Under the pieces are notes generated by a model, which saw only the letters and a list, made by a program, of their open reading frames with translations, did not search any database and was not told the DNA's origin. A stretch of DNA of 8,057 nt from Stomatobaculum longum (lineage in GTDB: Bacteria > Bacillota > Clostridia > Lachnospirales > Lachnospiraceae): contig CAJPKN010000069.1 in the NCBI GenBank assembly GCA_905370385.1, positions 1 through 8,057 on the forward strand, given 5' to 3'. Every line of letters starts with the position of its first letter. The stretch's first letter is position 1. The translations under genes were made by a program, and so were the position numbers. Positions 1-7,544 of the stretch are shown in pieces.

Positions 1-562
1 CGTAGACATGGGCGGAATCCGCTGTGGTTCCGCTCGCGCTTGCCGCATTTTTATCATACTTCACCGTATACGCATTCGGTGCATACACCGCACGGACGGT
101 CAGCGGACCCGTGACCGGATTTCCGAAGGTAAAAGTACTGTGATCCGCGTCGTTCTCCCAGTGGTCAAAGTGGTAGCCCGTCTTGTTGTCAGGCGCGGTC
201 GGCGCGTTAAGCACCGTGCCGTGCGCCATGGGTGCACCGCCGTTGTCGAAGATGACCTCATTCGCATGCGGCGTATCTGCCGTTGCGGCATCGAGTACCT
301 TGACCGGGTAGGTATTGATCTCCCAGACCGCGGTCAGGGTGAAGTTTGCGCGCACCGAGCTGTTCACGAACTGGAACTGGGTTCCGTCCGCGGCCTTCCA
401 GTGCTTAAAGTGATAGCCGTAGCGCTCTCCCGCCGGGGAGGTCGCAACGCCTGCCGCATTGTTCTGAACCGGCGGCTCCGTTACGCGGTCGCCGTAGCGA
501 TGCGTCTGAGCCGGGGGCGTAAAGCTGCCCTGGTCCGGATCGAAGGTCACCGTGTAGCGCGG
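1..562 (-). repeat. Tandem InlB-type repeats 2, 3 and partial 4 (residues 2230-2416)
   Basis: Repeat 2 (314-562) runs from YTVTFDPDQGSF to LTAVWEIN with GYHFKHWKAADGT. Repeat 3 (74-313) runs from YPVKVLDAATAD to VRAVYAPN with GYHFDHWENDADH. Repeat 4 starts with YTVKYDKNAASASG and runs off the left edge. The HFxHW motifs of repeats 2 and 3 (Phe2281 and Phe2361) are exactly 80 residues apart. The family is the InlB B-repeat (Listeria-Bacteroides) type, found in extracellular stalks. The copies have clearly diverged in sequence, so they are not a recent DNA-level duplication. Confidence 0.88.
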
Positions 563-3500
563 CAGCTGATAGGTATTTTCAAAGCTTGCCGTCTGCACAT
601 TAACCGCCGCTCCGCTTACAGGATCCTGGTAGCTAATCGTCCGAACAAAACTAAGCGCGTTTCCAAGGCCGCTGCCGCTCTGCGTCACCACATAGGTAAT
701 CGTGTAGACGCGGGAATTGTAGCCGTAGTACTGTGCGCTGCCCGCCTCTTCCTTGAGGGTGTACACATAGGTACCGGGCATCGTGAAGTTGAAGGTTCCG
801 CTCGCAAAGGTAGCTCCCGCCGTCGCATTCTCGGTCAAGACCGGGGAGCCCGGGGTAATCAGTGAGAGGTCTGCGCTCGAAAGCGTGTACTTGACCACAG
901 GGTTCTGACCCGGCGTCTCATCGCGGGAGCTCTCCTTCGCGGAGCCGGTCGGCATGGGTTCTGCCGTCACATGCGCCGCCGTAAAGGAGGTACCGGTCAG
1001 CGTGAAGCCGAAGTTCTCTGCGGTGAGCGGCGCACGCTGGCCGTCCGGCAGGAGGCCATAGTCTCCCTTTAAGAGCTTCTCGATGGTAAAGCTGTCCGTC
1101 GCCGGGGTCACCGGTCTCCAGACCGCATAGAGTGTTAAGTCACCGTCAATCTTTCCGGTCTTAATCGCAGCACCCGCCGCATACGCGGTGCCCGTGCCGT
1201 CCGGCTTCGTGTTCCAGCCGTCAAAGTAATAGCCCGCGCGTGTGAGCTGGGTGTCCACGCCCGCCGTTCCCGCGGAACTCTTCGCGGTCGTCTCATCCGT
1301 GTGCGCATCCGCACCGGCCGCCGTCGTAGACGGGTAGAGCTGCTCGCCGTTCGGCGAAATGCTGCCGCTGTCCGCGCCGTTTCCGTCATACTTCACATCA
1401 GCCCAGACCGTGAGTTTCACTTCCTTCTTGATGAGATCGCCGTAGCCGTCATCGGTCGTGAGCAGCAGAGTCGTGACGCCCGTCTTCTGCGGGGTCAGCG
1501 TACCGCTTACCGCGCCGCTGCCGTTCACCGAAACGAGGTCTGTCGGCGCGCCCGTCTGAATCGCATAGTTTACGACCGGGTTTGCGGGATCCACCGGGTT
1601 CGTGAGTGTCGGCGTCACCGTCGAAGCTGCATCGCCCACGTGGAGCACCCGATCCGCGAGATCGAGGATGGGCACGTTGTAAAAGCCTGCGTTCACATGG
1701 GGCAGGTTATACTGTCCCGCCGGTACATTCGCAGTCACCGTGACCGCCGCAAGATTCGTATTTCGATCAAAGCGGGAACTCACGGCCGGATTCGTCCCCT
1801 GATCTTTCTTCACGAGCTTACGGAGCGGGCTCAGCGAGGAAGCATCCGCCTGAACCACCCAGTTGCCCTCGTGCGGCGCATAAAGCATGTAGTAGCCGTT
1901 GGCGTTGGTCGTACTGACAAATCCCAGGTTATTATCGCTCCGGAGTACTTCGGTCACGCCGTCCGCCTCGAGGAGTTTCATGCGGACACCGCTCTGATAG
2001 CTGTCCGTCCCCGCATCGTAGAGCGAGTTAAAATCATTCTCCTGAAAGGCAATGCCGCTCAGCGTGAGGTCGGGCAACAGATACTCCAGTTTATTGCTGG
2101 CCTGTCCGTCCGCGCCGTAGAAGGGCGTGGGATTGGTGCCCATGCGGAAGTTTCCGTAGGCGACAATCGTATCCATCTGGTTGAGCAACTTCTTCTTCCG
2201 CTCGTGCAACTGATAGCGCAGCGTGACGGATGCCTTCCTGCCCGCCGGCATGTTGCTCACGTTGAGCTTCACCATCGTGATATCCGCATCGGCGGGTTTG
2301 CTCGTGGTCCAGGAGGCTGTCTTTGCACCGGTATAGCCGTTTGCCGCGGGGTTCGGATCCGTTGTATATGAAATCGTGTAGTTGAGACCCGTGAGCGCCG
2401 AAGTATCGACCCCGTAATAGTCCATTGAGAACTGGGATGCCGGGGTCGTCTGGGTTACGCCGCCGCTCAGGTAGCTGTACTGCTCTCCCGCCTTCGGCAC
2501 CGGAATATAGATTTCCCAGTCGTTGGTCGGGTTCGTGTCGTCACTGGTCAGGAAGACCTTCGCGCTGAAGATGTTCGGATTGTTATTGAGGTCCCTGCTT
2601 GTCACGCGACTCGAGCTCTCCTGGTAGGGCTTGTTTGCCTGTGCGAGGGCAAGTAAACCGAGCGCAGTCACCTGGTTAATCTTGTGCGTTGTATTGTTTG
2701 GCGCATAGAGCATCTCTGCTTCGTTTGCACTCGCTCCGGCCTTGGCCGCCGTCGCATTGCCGAACTGAGCGCCGCGGGGCGCATCCTGAACGAGCTGGTT
2801 GTTGTCGTTCGTGGTCTCGACATCGACACCCTTGGAGTTCCCGCCGTTGCCGTCGCGGTTGGCATCGAACTTGGTGTCAAGCCAAGCACCCGGCACCGGT
2901 TTCACATAGACCGGATCCGCGGAATAATCTGCCTGAAGTTTGAAACTCAGACTGTTGATATAGCCATACCAGCCCGCCCCCAGATTCTGTCCCGGAACAG
3001 GCAATTCGTTCTCCGGTATCCGGTCGGTAGAAATCACAAGAATTCCGTAGTCTGCGTGTCCCGACTGTCCGGCACCGGTTCCCGCGGGAATAAAGGTGAC
3101 ATCCGGAATGCCGATTGCGGACCACATCATCCCCGCACCGGTAGCATTTGGTACAAAGCCTTGAATTTTTGCGCTGTTATCGACATAGGTAAAGCTCTTG
3201 TCAATCTTCAGATAATAGGTCGGTCGCACTCTTAAATCTTTACTTGCGGCAAGATTCTTGGTGCCTACGGTGGGCGCAAAACGAAGCTGTCCGCTGACCG
3301 TCAGTTCTCTTCCCTGATAGGTATTGCTAGAGGCGTAACTCAATAGGTTCTGGAAAAAGGCAACTTCTACGCGCTGCGAAGCAATGCGCTCACTGGCACC
3401 TTCGGTCGCAAAGCGTGTGAGATCCGTGGTCATATTTTCGCCGAGGACATTCTCATAGTGGAGCTTTGCCTTGACCGTCAATTTGTCATAGCTCGGATCG

Positions 3501-6500
3501 CTATCCTTCTCGCTGAGGGAGCCGACCGGAATTGTGGTGCCCGGGTATTTTTTCGGGATATCCTGCTCCACCAGCGATAAACCGACACTCGGAAGTAGGC
3601 GGTTTCCGTTGTTATTGCCCCACACCTCCATTTTTTCACGGTTGTCGCCCCAGTTTTTATTGTTCGGGAAGCTCACCTTAATCGAAGTAACATAGGGCCC
3701 GTTCTTCACATCTACGCCGGGAATCAGGTAGTGCATGCGCCCCTTGCCGGTCGAGGTATAGGCGTAATAGGCCGTGTCCTCAATGTGCTTGACCGTTCCG
3801 TCCGAAAGGGTTGCATCCAGAATGAAGTCCTGAAAGTTGCTCGGCGACTGGATGTCAAAACTGATTGCATTGACCAGAGAAAGCAAATACGGACTCGTGC
3901 CGGCAAAATCGATGCTCGCATTTTCATACGATATTTCCGGAACCGCCGTGTTGCTCCAAGTGACCCCCGTGTTATCTACCGCAATCCGTGTCAACTCAAG
4001 TTCTCTCTGACCGGCGACCTCTCCCGCGGCATAGGTTCCCTGACCGATTACATTGACAATGTAATTCGCGCGATTTAGAAAGGTCTGTTTGCTCGGTTCC
4101 AAAAAGTTTCCGCCGAGGCGTCCCTTATCCACCAAAGACCAGGGATTCACGTAGTAATCCTGATCCAAAACCGAAATTCCCTTGACAGCATCGCCTACCA
4201 CCAGTCTTGCGGACTTGGAAGACGATTTTTTGGAAGAGCCGTGGTAAGGGTTAATACCGTGTATCGTGCTGTCCTGCGGCGGGTTGTGGTCCACCTGCTC
4301 ACTCTTATAATCACTGTAAAGGCAATAGATCATGCTCGAAAAGTCGAGCTGCTTCGGAAGATCCGCGGAACCGTTGGTACCGACCGCATTGTCATAGTTC
4401 AAATGTCCCGGGTAGACCTTCTGTGCAAAAAAGCGGTACTGCTGAAAACCGTTGTTGATGCTGGTTCGGAACGAGTTAACCTGATCCGCCGCCATGACCA
4501 CGCGCGTCGCATAGGGTGTGCCCAGCGCATTGCAAACGGCATTCAAATCATAGACTTTCCCGCCGAAGCTTCCGTTATCATTGGAATTGGAAAAAACACT
4601 CAGCTCCGTATCCGAATATCGAGAGATACCGTCCTTTAAGTAAGCCGGTTGTTCCGGGTCGATGCCGGCCTGCTGTAAGTCGTGATAGTTTCCGCTGCTG
4701 TCCCAGACGCCGAGTAGGCGAAGGTCTGCCTTCTCGAGATATTCCGTAATGGTGATTGCATCGCCTGAAATCTCCAGGACCACAGGGTCATAGCCCGCAG
4801 CACCGAAGGCAATTGCCTGTCCCGTGCTGTCCACGTTGTAGTCCATGGTCTGCGGATTTTTTATAATTCGATAGAGGCCCAACATGTTAATCTCATCATG
4901 CCGGTTTACTTCCATCGTGCCCCCGCCTACGGCCTGGGTCCGAATATCATCCGTCAGGTGACGTGTCCTCACCTTGAATTCACGCGCAAAGGGCTGCCCG
5001 CCGTTCTGCGCGAGAATTTGGTCGGAAGATATGTTTCGCTGTACCTTTGCCTCATAGTTATCGGGAATATCGGTTCCGTCCGAGAGGCGATGATGGTAGG
5101 CACGCAGCTTAAAGGTAAACCAGTTCTTATGATGTCCGGCATCATAAACATTCCAGAAGATATAACTGCCGCGCTGGTTATAATCGTACTCTTTTTTAAA
5201 GACCTCCACGCGGGCAATGTACTTCTTGTTTCCCGCGACATTCGCATCCGCAAAGGTATAGTCCGTCATTCCGGTACCGTCAATAACGGTCTCGGTGATG
5301 CTCTGGCCATTATAATGAATGGTCTGCGCCGTGTAGCTCGGGTAAATTTCACCCGGTACCAAGGTGCGAATTTCGGTCTGTCCGGTCTGTGCATCTTTGA
5401 CATAGATGCGGTAGCCCAGGCCATATTCTTTTGCAAGGCCGAGTTGATTTAACCAAACCGGCGAAAGTGCCTCCTCAAAGTCATAAGATATTAAGAGATT
5501 GTCCTGAATTTGAAAGGCATCACTTTCGTCGTCAAAGCGGAACCCGGACTTTACTTCTTCCGAATCCGTATACTCTGGCGAAGTTGCGCTATACTGCGGC
5601 ACAGCATCCAAATTATATCTGTAATAATCACCGCCGTAGGTCATATCCAGATAATCGTTTGATGTTTTAATTTGAACCGGATCCGTACCCTGAATGAAAC
5701 GGAAGCGAAGCGGTGTACCGCTGTCCTGTTTCGTGCCGCCGTATACGGTGTTATCCGCATATTCAATGTAAGAGCCCGCCGTTGCGGTGTAATCCGTCGC
5801 GCCCCAGTTTCCCTGATAAAGCCGGTTATAATACACCAGCGGAAAATACTTCACATGAAATGTACCGGGCTTTCGGAAAATGTCGATATAACTCAAGCCG
5901 GACCCCGCAACCGCTTCCGCAAATCTTCCGCTTGTATACCGGGAGTAGAGATTTCTCAGGTTGATGTCGACGTCGCGATTTGCGGGCGTCGGTGTATCCT
6001 GATACGCGCCGATTCTTGTCCACGGAATCCTGAAACCGTCATCTGTCTCATAGGTCCACGCAAGTGTTCCGCCCTGCTCAAATTGCGTTCCTTCGCCCGG
6101 AAGCACCATATGAATTTTTGCGGTCTCGGCAAGATACCCTTCCGACTTGTGAACCTTAAACTCCAGCCCTTTTCGATACCAAGTGGGATTGTTAATATTA
6201 AAACTGCTTGTAATCAGATTACCGGTACCGAGCGGCGCCAAGGCATCTTCCGCCGCCGAAGTCTCATAACCATTGTAGGCAATCATGCGTCTTCCCACCG
6301 GTTTTCCGAGCGGCATGCTCGCCGACATGCTCCAAACACCGCCGATTTCACCCGGCATGAAGGTATAGCTGTCCGAGGGATTGCTAAACGTCATTGTCGG
6401 ATTCGCCGCAGGTGTATTCAAAGTTAACGCCGTTGTCTTGTCATGATCTCCGCTGTCCACCGTAAAAAGCGTAGGCGGCGCAGCCGGATTGGTCGACCCA

Positions 6501-7249
6501 TAGTTGTTAATTAAGCGCATGCGGAAAGGAAACTCCCCCTGGGAGAGCGGGAGTTCGTTAATCAGCCTGTTCGGATCCTGCACGAGCGTAATCTGACCGC
6601 TGACACTCGCGGTGGTCGGGTCCGGTCTCGCGGTGAGCACCCAGCTTCCGTCCGCAAGGCGACGCGAGGAAAAGCTCACTCCGGTGAGACTCGGCGTTCC
6701 GCTTAAATCGAGTCCTGCGGGAATCCAGAGCTCCATGACCAGATTATTCCGCACCGTATCCGAAATTTCACTCGGACGGAAAGCAAACTGAACACTGAAG
6801 GTTCTCGAATTATACTTTCCGATGACAAAGTCGGAAGGCTGCTGAAACACACTGTTTGCCGGATCTAGTTTCACATAGTTGTTGGCTGCCGTGAGGGCCC
6901 CGTCTTCCACCGCTCCCGTCCAGGGCGCATAGGTCCCGGAGGACTGGCGAAATGCGACATAGGGCGTCGCAAGCGGCAGTGCATTGCTTACGGTCGCATT
7001 GGAACCTGAGGCAAGGTAAGCCCGTGGGGATATTCCCGCGGCAAGCAGAGGCCTGTCGTCAATCAACTCTGCATCCTCGGTGTAATCTTCCGCTTCTTCC
7101 TCCTCCTCATCCTCGCTTACAACCAAGGGGATATAGCTATCCCGTCCGACTGCGGCAAGCGTGTGAAGCGGCAAAGCCTCAAGTATGAGTATCATCGCGA
7201 CCAACATCGCGAGAACTCGCTTCCAATACTTCCAAGCCCTTTGAGTCAT
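1..7249 (-). CDS. Giant multidomain secreted surface protein (adhesin/stalk type), 3' end outside window
   Basis: One frame stays open for 2,416 codons from an ATG at 7247-7249 to the left edge; my codon-by-codon reading met no stop. The start is set by AGGAGG at 7255-7260, 5 bases upstream, followed directly by a signal peptide. Order by residue: signal peptide 1-33; acidic stretch 45-65; about 1,490 unassigned residues (67-1556); a beta-rich DUF11-like stretch about 1557-1727; SdrD-B-like domain 1728-1857; Ig-like domain 1858-1950; InlB-type repeat 1951-2046; FctA-like isopeptide pilin domain 2052-2227; InlB-type repeats 2230-2312, 2313-2392 and 2393 onward. I saw only two cysteines (906, 976), as is usual for Gram-positive surface proteins. 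The visible part would be roughly 265 kDa. Probable role: exported adhesin or stalk protein whose C-terminal modules hold the N-terminal region away from the wall. The ligand is unknown. An LPXTG anchor is expected off the left edge but not seen. It has its own promoter and is not co-transcribed in any obvious way with the gene upstream. Confidence 0.93.
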   Translation of the reverse strand, partial: MTQRAWKYWKRVLAMLVAMILILEALPLHTLAAVGRDSYIPLVVSEDEEEEEAEDYTEDAELIDDRPLLAAGISPRAYLASGSNATVSNALPLATPYVAFRQSSGTYAPWTGAVEDGALTAANNYVKLDPANSVFQQPSDFVIGKYNSRTFSVQFAFRPSEISDTVRNNLVMELWIPAGLDLSGTPSLTGVSFSSRRLADGSWVLTARPDPTTASVSGQITLVQDPNRLINELPLSQGEFPFRMRLINNYGSTNPAAPPTLFTVDSGDHDKTTALTLNTPAANPTMTFSNPSDSYTFMPGEIGGVWSMSASMPLGKPVGRRMIAYNGYETSAAEDALAPLGTGNLITSSFNINNPTWYRKGLEFKVHKSEGYLAETAKIHMVLPGEGTQFEQGGTLAWTYETDDGFRIPWTRIGAYQDTPTPANRDVDINLRNLYSRYTSGRFAEAVAGSGLSYIDIFRKPGTFHVKYFPLVYYNRLYQGNWGATDYTATAGSYIEYADNTVYGGTKQDSGTPLRFRFIQGTDPVQIKTSNDYLDMTYGGDYYRYNLDAVPQYSATSPEYTDSEEVKSGFRFDDESDAFQIQDNLLISYDFEEALSPVWLNQLGLAKEYGLGYRIYVKDAQTGQTEIRTLVPGEIYPSYTAQTIHYNGQSITETVIDGTGMTDYTFADANVAGNKKYIARVEVFKKEYDYNQRGSYIFWNVYDAGHHKNWFTFKLRAYHHRLSDGTDIPDNYEAKVQRNISSDQILAQNGGQPFAREFKVRTRHLTDDIRTQAVGGGTMEVNRHDEINMLGLYRIIKNPQTMDYNVDSTGQAIAFGAAGYDPVVLEISGDAITITEYLEKADLRLLGVWDSSGNYHDLQQAGIDPEQPAYLKDGISRYSDTELSVFSNSNDNGSFGGKVYDLNAVCNALGTPYATRVVMAADQVNSFRTSINNGFQQYRFFAQKVYPGHLNYDNAVGTNGSADLPKQLDFSSMIYCLYSDYKSEQVDHNPPQDSTIHGINPYHGSSKKSSSKSARLVVGDAVKGISVLDQDYYVNPWSLVDKGRLGGNFLEPSKQTFLNRANYIVNVIGQGTYAAGEVAGQRELELTRIAVDNTGVTWSNTAVPEISYENASIDFAGTSPYLLSLVNAISFDIQSPSNFQDFILDATLSDGTVKHIEDTAYYAYTSTGKGRMHYLIPGVDVKNGPYVTSIKVSFPNNKNWGDNREKMEVWGNNNGNRLLPSVGLSLVEQDIPKKYPGTTIPVGSLSEKDSDPSYDKLTVKAKLHYENVLGENMTTDLTRFATEGASERIASQRVEVAFFQNLLSYASSNTYQGRELTVSGQLRFAPTVGTKNLAASKDLRVRPTYYLKIDKSFTYVDNSAKIQGFVPNATGAGMMWSAIGIPDVTFIPAGTGAGQSGHADYGILVISTDRIPENELPVPGQNLGAGWYGYINSLSFKLQADYSADPVYVKPVPGAWLDTKFDANRDGNGGNSKGVDVETTNDNNQLVQDAPRGAQFGNATAAKAGASANEAEMLYAPNNTTHKINQVTALGLLALAQANKPYQESSSRVTSRDLNNNPNIFSAKVFLTSDDTNPTNDWEIYIPVPKAGEQYSYLSGGVTQTTPASQFSMDYYGVDTSALTGLNYTISYTTDPNPAANGYTGAKTASWTTSKPADADITMVKLNVSNMPAGRKASVTLRYQLHERKKKLLNQMDTIVAYGNFRMGTNPTPFYGADGQASNKLEYLLPDLTLSGIAFQENDFNSLYDAGTDSYQSGVRMKLLEADGVTEVLRSDNNLGFVSTTNANGYYMLYAPHEGNWVVQADASSLSPLRKLVKKDQGTNPAVSSRFDRNTNLAAVTVTANVPAGQYNLPHVNAGFYNVPILDLADRVLHVGDAASTVTPTLTNPVDPANPVVNYAIQTGAPTDLVSVNGSGAVSGTLTPQKTGVTTLLLTTDDGYGDLIKKEVKLTVWADVKYDGNGADSGSISPNGEQLYPSTTAAGADAHTDETTAKSSAGTAGVDTQLTRAGYYFDGWNTKPDGTGTAYAAGAAIKTGKIDGDLTLYAVWRPVTPATDSFTIEKLLKGDYGLLPDGQRAPLTAENFGFTLTGTSFTAAHVTAEPMPTGSAKESSRDETPGQNPVVKYTLSSADLSLITPGSPVLTENATAGATFASGTFNFTMPGTYVYTLKEEAGSAQYYGYNSRVYTITYVVTQSGSGLGNALSFVRTISYQDPVSGAAVNVQTASFENTYQLPRYTVTFDPDQGSFTPPAQTHRYGDRVTEPPVQNNAAGVATSPAGERYGYHFKHWKAADGTQFQFVNSSVRANFTLTAVWEINTYPVKVLDAATADTPHANEVIFDNGGAPMAHGTVLNAPTAPDNKTGYHFDHWENDADHSTFTFGNPVTGPLTVRAVYAPNAYTVKYDKNAASASGTTADSAHVY
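569..1096 (-). other. FctA/Spy0128-like pilin isopeptide domain (residues 2052-2227)
   Basis: The module opens with DSFTIEKLLKG and closes with ASFENTY. The central strand pair GTFNFTMPGTYVYTLKEEAG fits the streptococcal pilin isopeptide-linkage family (FctA, Spy0128). By analogy with Spy0128 (Lys in the first strand, Asn in the last, Glu as catalyst), the candidates are Lys2058, Asn2225 and Glu2167, with Glu2168 and Lys2061 as alternatives. If formed, the bond would be an autocatalytic intramolecular Lys-Asn crosslink that makes the stalk resistant to force and proteases. The family call comes from motif pattern. The crosslink is inferred. Confidence 0.8.
1112..1399 (-). repeat. InlB-type (Listeria-Bacteroides) repeat 1, residues 1951-2046
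   Basis: It begins VKYDGNGADSGS and carries the signature FDGWNTKPDGTGTAY (residues 2009 onward), ending in DLTLYAVWRP. These are the hallmarks of the Flg_new/InlB B-repeat family of extracellular beta-grasp repeats. This copy is longer than the usual 65-80 residues. The excess is a Thr/Ala/Ser-rich stretch at about 1970-2000 between the first strand and the GW motif. It is separated from the other copies by the FctA-like domain. Confidence 0.88.
1400..1678 (-). other. Bacterial Ig-like domain, Big_2 type (residues 1858-1950)
   Basis: The segment starts with a hydrophobic strand ahead of LHVGDAAS. It then has a TPTLTNPVDP section, a VSVNGSGAVSGTLTPQKTG centre resembling the 'vdg-G-VtaktaGt' core of Big_2 domains, and ends with a KKEVKLTVWA strand. 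This is a typical extracellular spacer fold in Gram-positive surface proteins. It sits between the SdrD-B-like domain and the first InlB-type repeat. A cadherin-like or other Ig subtype is possible. Confidence 0.6.
1679..2068 (-). other. SdrD-B-like domain (residues 1728-1857)
   Basis: The stretch follows the SdrD-B/Cna-B-like pattern: SGIAFQEND, then LYDAGTD (the usual NGxxDxGE position), then GVRMKLLEADG, STTNANGYYML, a Gly-containing turn before WVVQ, and a closing NAGFY. In Sdr and related surface proteins such domains are rigid, often calcium-binding stalk units. The canonical Trp and Asp of the first strand (usually WxDxN) are replaced here by Phe and Glu, so metal binding may be altered. 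Preceding residues 1557-1727, with W-x-IYIPVPKAGE-like segments, look like the DUF11/Ig-type module that often precedes SdrD-B domains, but that assignment is weaker. Confidence 0.8.
2582..7051 (-). other. Unassigned N-terminal extracellular region (residues 67-1556)
   Basis: I do not recognise a named domain family in this stretch, which is about 60% of the visible protein. It is rich in aromatic residues, Thr, Asn and Gly with short alternating hydrophobic patterns, as in beta-sandwich adhesins. No transmembrane segment, coiled coil or obvious tandem repeat stands out. Landmarks are two cysteines at residues 906 and 976, a Ser/Lys-rich patch near 1003-1015 (HGSSKKSSSKSAR), and an Asp/Asn/Gly cluster at 1462-1470 (DANRDGNGG) that resembles a calcium-binding loop. 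It is most likely the ligand-binding or functional head, by position only. Remote structural similarity to known adhesin folds is possible but cannot be judged by eye. Confidence 0.5.
7055..7117 (-). other. Acidic stretch after the signal peptide (residues 45-65)
   Basis: Residues 45-65 are SEDEEEEEAEDY followed by TEDAELIDD, giving 13 Glu or Asp in 21 residues. It begins only about 12 residues after the predicted signal cleavage site, so it would be near the mature N-terminus. Probably an unstructured charged tether or cation-binding segment. No family assignment. Confidence 0.75.
7151..7249 (-). other. Signal peptide of the giant surface protein
   Basis: Residues 1-33. A basic N-region (MTQRAWKYWKR) is followed by a hydrophobic core (VLAMLVAMILIL) and a polar end with small residues (LHTLAA), so cleavage after Ala32 or Ala33 is likely. 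This indicates Sec export. There is no YSIRK or KxYKxGKxW motif. ATG codons at residues 15 and 19 lie inside the hydrophobic core and would destroy the signal, which supports the first ATG as the start. The exact cleavage site is inferred. Confidence 0.85.
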
Positions 7250-7254
7250 GAAAT

Positions 7255-7260
7255 CCTCCT
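7255..7260 (-). promoter_or_regulatory. Ribosome binding site AGGAGG
   Basis: A perfect AGGAGG on the minus strand ends 5 bases (ATTTC) before the ATG at 7247-7249. It is the only strong Shine-Dalgarno sequence near the start of the long frame and fixes the start codon. Confidence 0.92.
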
Positions 7261-7280
7261 GTTACGCCACAATCTCCGGC

Positions 7281-7300
7281 AATAGTTATTGTCTGACAAC
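7281..7300. promoter_or_regulatory. Short dyad in the leader, possible operator
   Basis: TTGTCTGACAA (7289-7299) is a perfect 5+1+5 palindrome between the promoter and the ribosome binding site. TAGTT (7283-7287) and AACTA (7298-7302) offer an alternative pairing. A related dyad lies on the other side of the promoter. It could be an operator or a small leader hairpin. No regulator is identified. Confidence 0.3.
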
Positions 7301-7330
7301 TACTCGATTCAAACGCACAATTTTAATTCA

Positions 7331-7359
7331 ATTTTAACTTTTTCCTTGGCGTTATTCAA
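7331..7359 (-). promoter_or_regulatory. Sigma-A-type promoter for the giant surface protein
   Basis: Minus strand: -35 TTGAAT at 7354-7359, a spacer of exactly 17 bases, and -10 TAAAAT at 7331-7336. Each hexamer matches the consensus at 4-5 of 6 positions. Transcription would begin near 7324, leaving an untranslated leader of about 75 bases before the ATG. The surroundings are A/T-rich compared with the coding DNA. This is the best promoter match in the intergenic region. It was found by eye only. Confidence 0.65.
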
Positions 7360-7380
7360 GCGAAACTTGTTAATCAATAC

Positions 7381-7397
7381 AATAGCTGTCTACAGTT
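7381..7397. promoter_or_regulatory. Short dyad upstream of the -35 box, possible operator
   Basis: CTGTCTACAG (7386-7395) is a 4+2+4 palindrome about 26 bases upstream of the -35 hexamer. It starts with the same AATAG as the dyad at 7281-7300 and shares the TGTCT-ACA core. A candidate regulator binding site only. Confidence 0.3.
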
Positions 7398-7544
7398 CTT
7401 TTATTTTGCCGACAATCACTCCTCCGAGACAGAATCCCACTGTTTAGGTGCTTTGCGCTCTTTTGATGCAGTCAAATCCACTGCAGCCTCAGCTCTATTT
7501 CTTACACATTTTCCGAAGCGAATTCCCCCGTCTTGCAGTCGCGT

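Noticed and set aside
8..865. A 285-codon open plus-strand frame, and similar ones at 1301-2371, 4898-5452 and 5672-6427
   Set aside because: They are exactly codon-complementary to the real minus-strand gene. Their products are rich in Arg, His, Val and Ile with no recognisable family, and the sense frame has clear domains, a signal peptide and a ribosome binding site.
2840..2866. Dockerin or thrombospondin-type calcium repeat at DANRDGNGG
   Set aside because: Only one Asp/Asn/Gly-rich loop is present, without the paired repeat or flanking pattern of those families. Kept only as a possible metal-binding loop.
4322..4324. Thioester adhesin domain around Cys976
   Set aside because: The local IYCLYSD resembles the Cys motif, but I could not find the required Gln motif downstream, and such domains usually sit near the N-terminus.
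7467..7485. Small hairpin TGCAGT-7-ACTGCA as a terminator or small RNA
   Set aside because: A six-base stem with no U-run after it on either strand is not distinguishable from chance.
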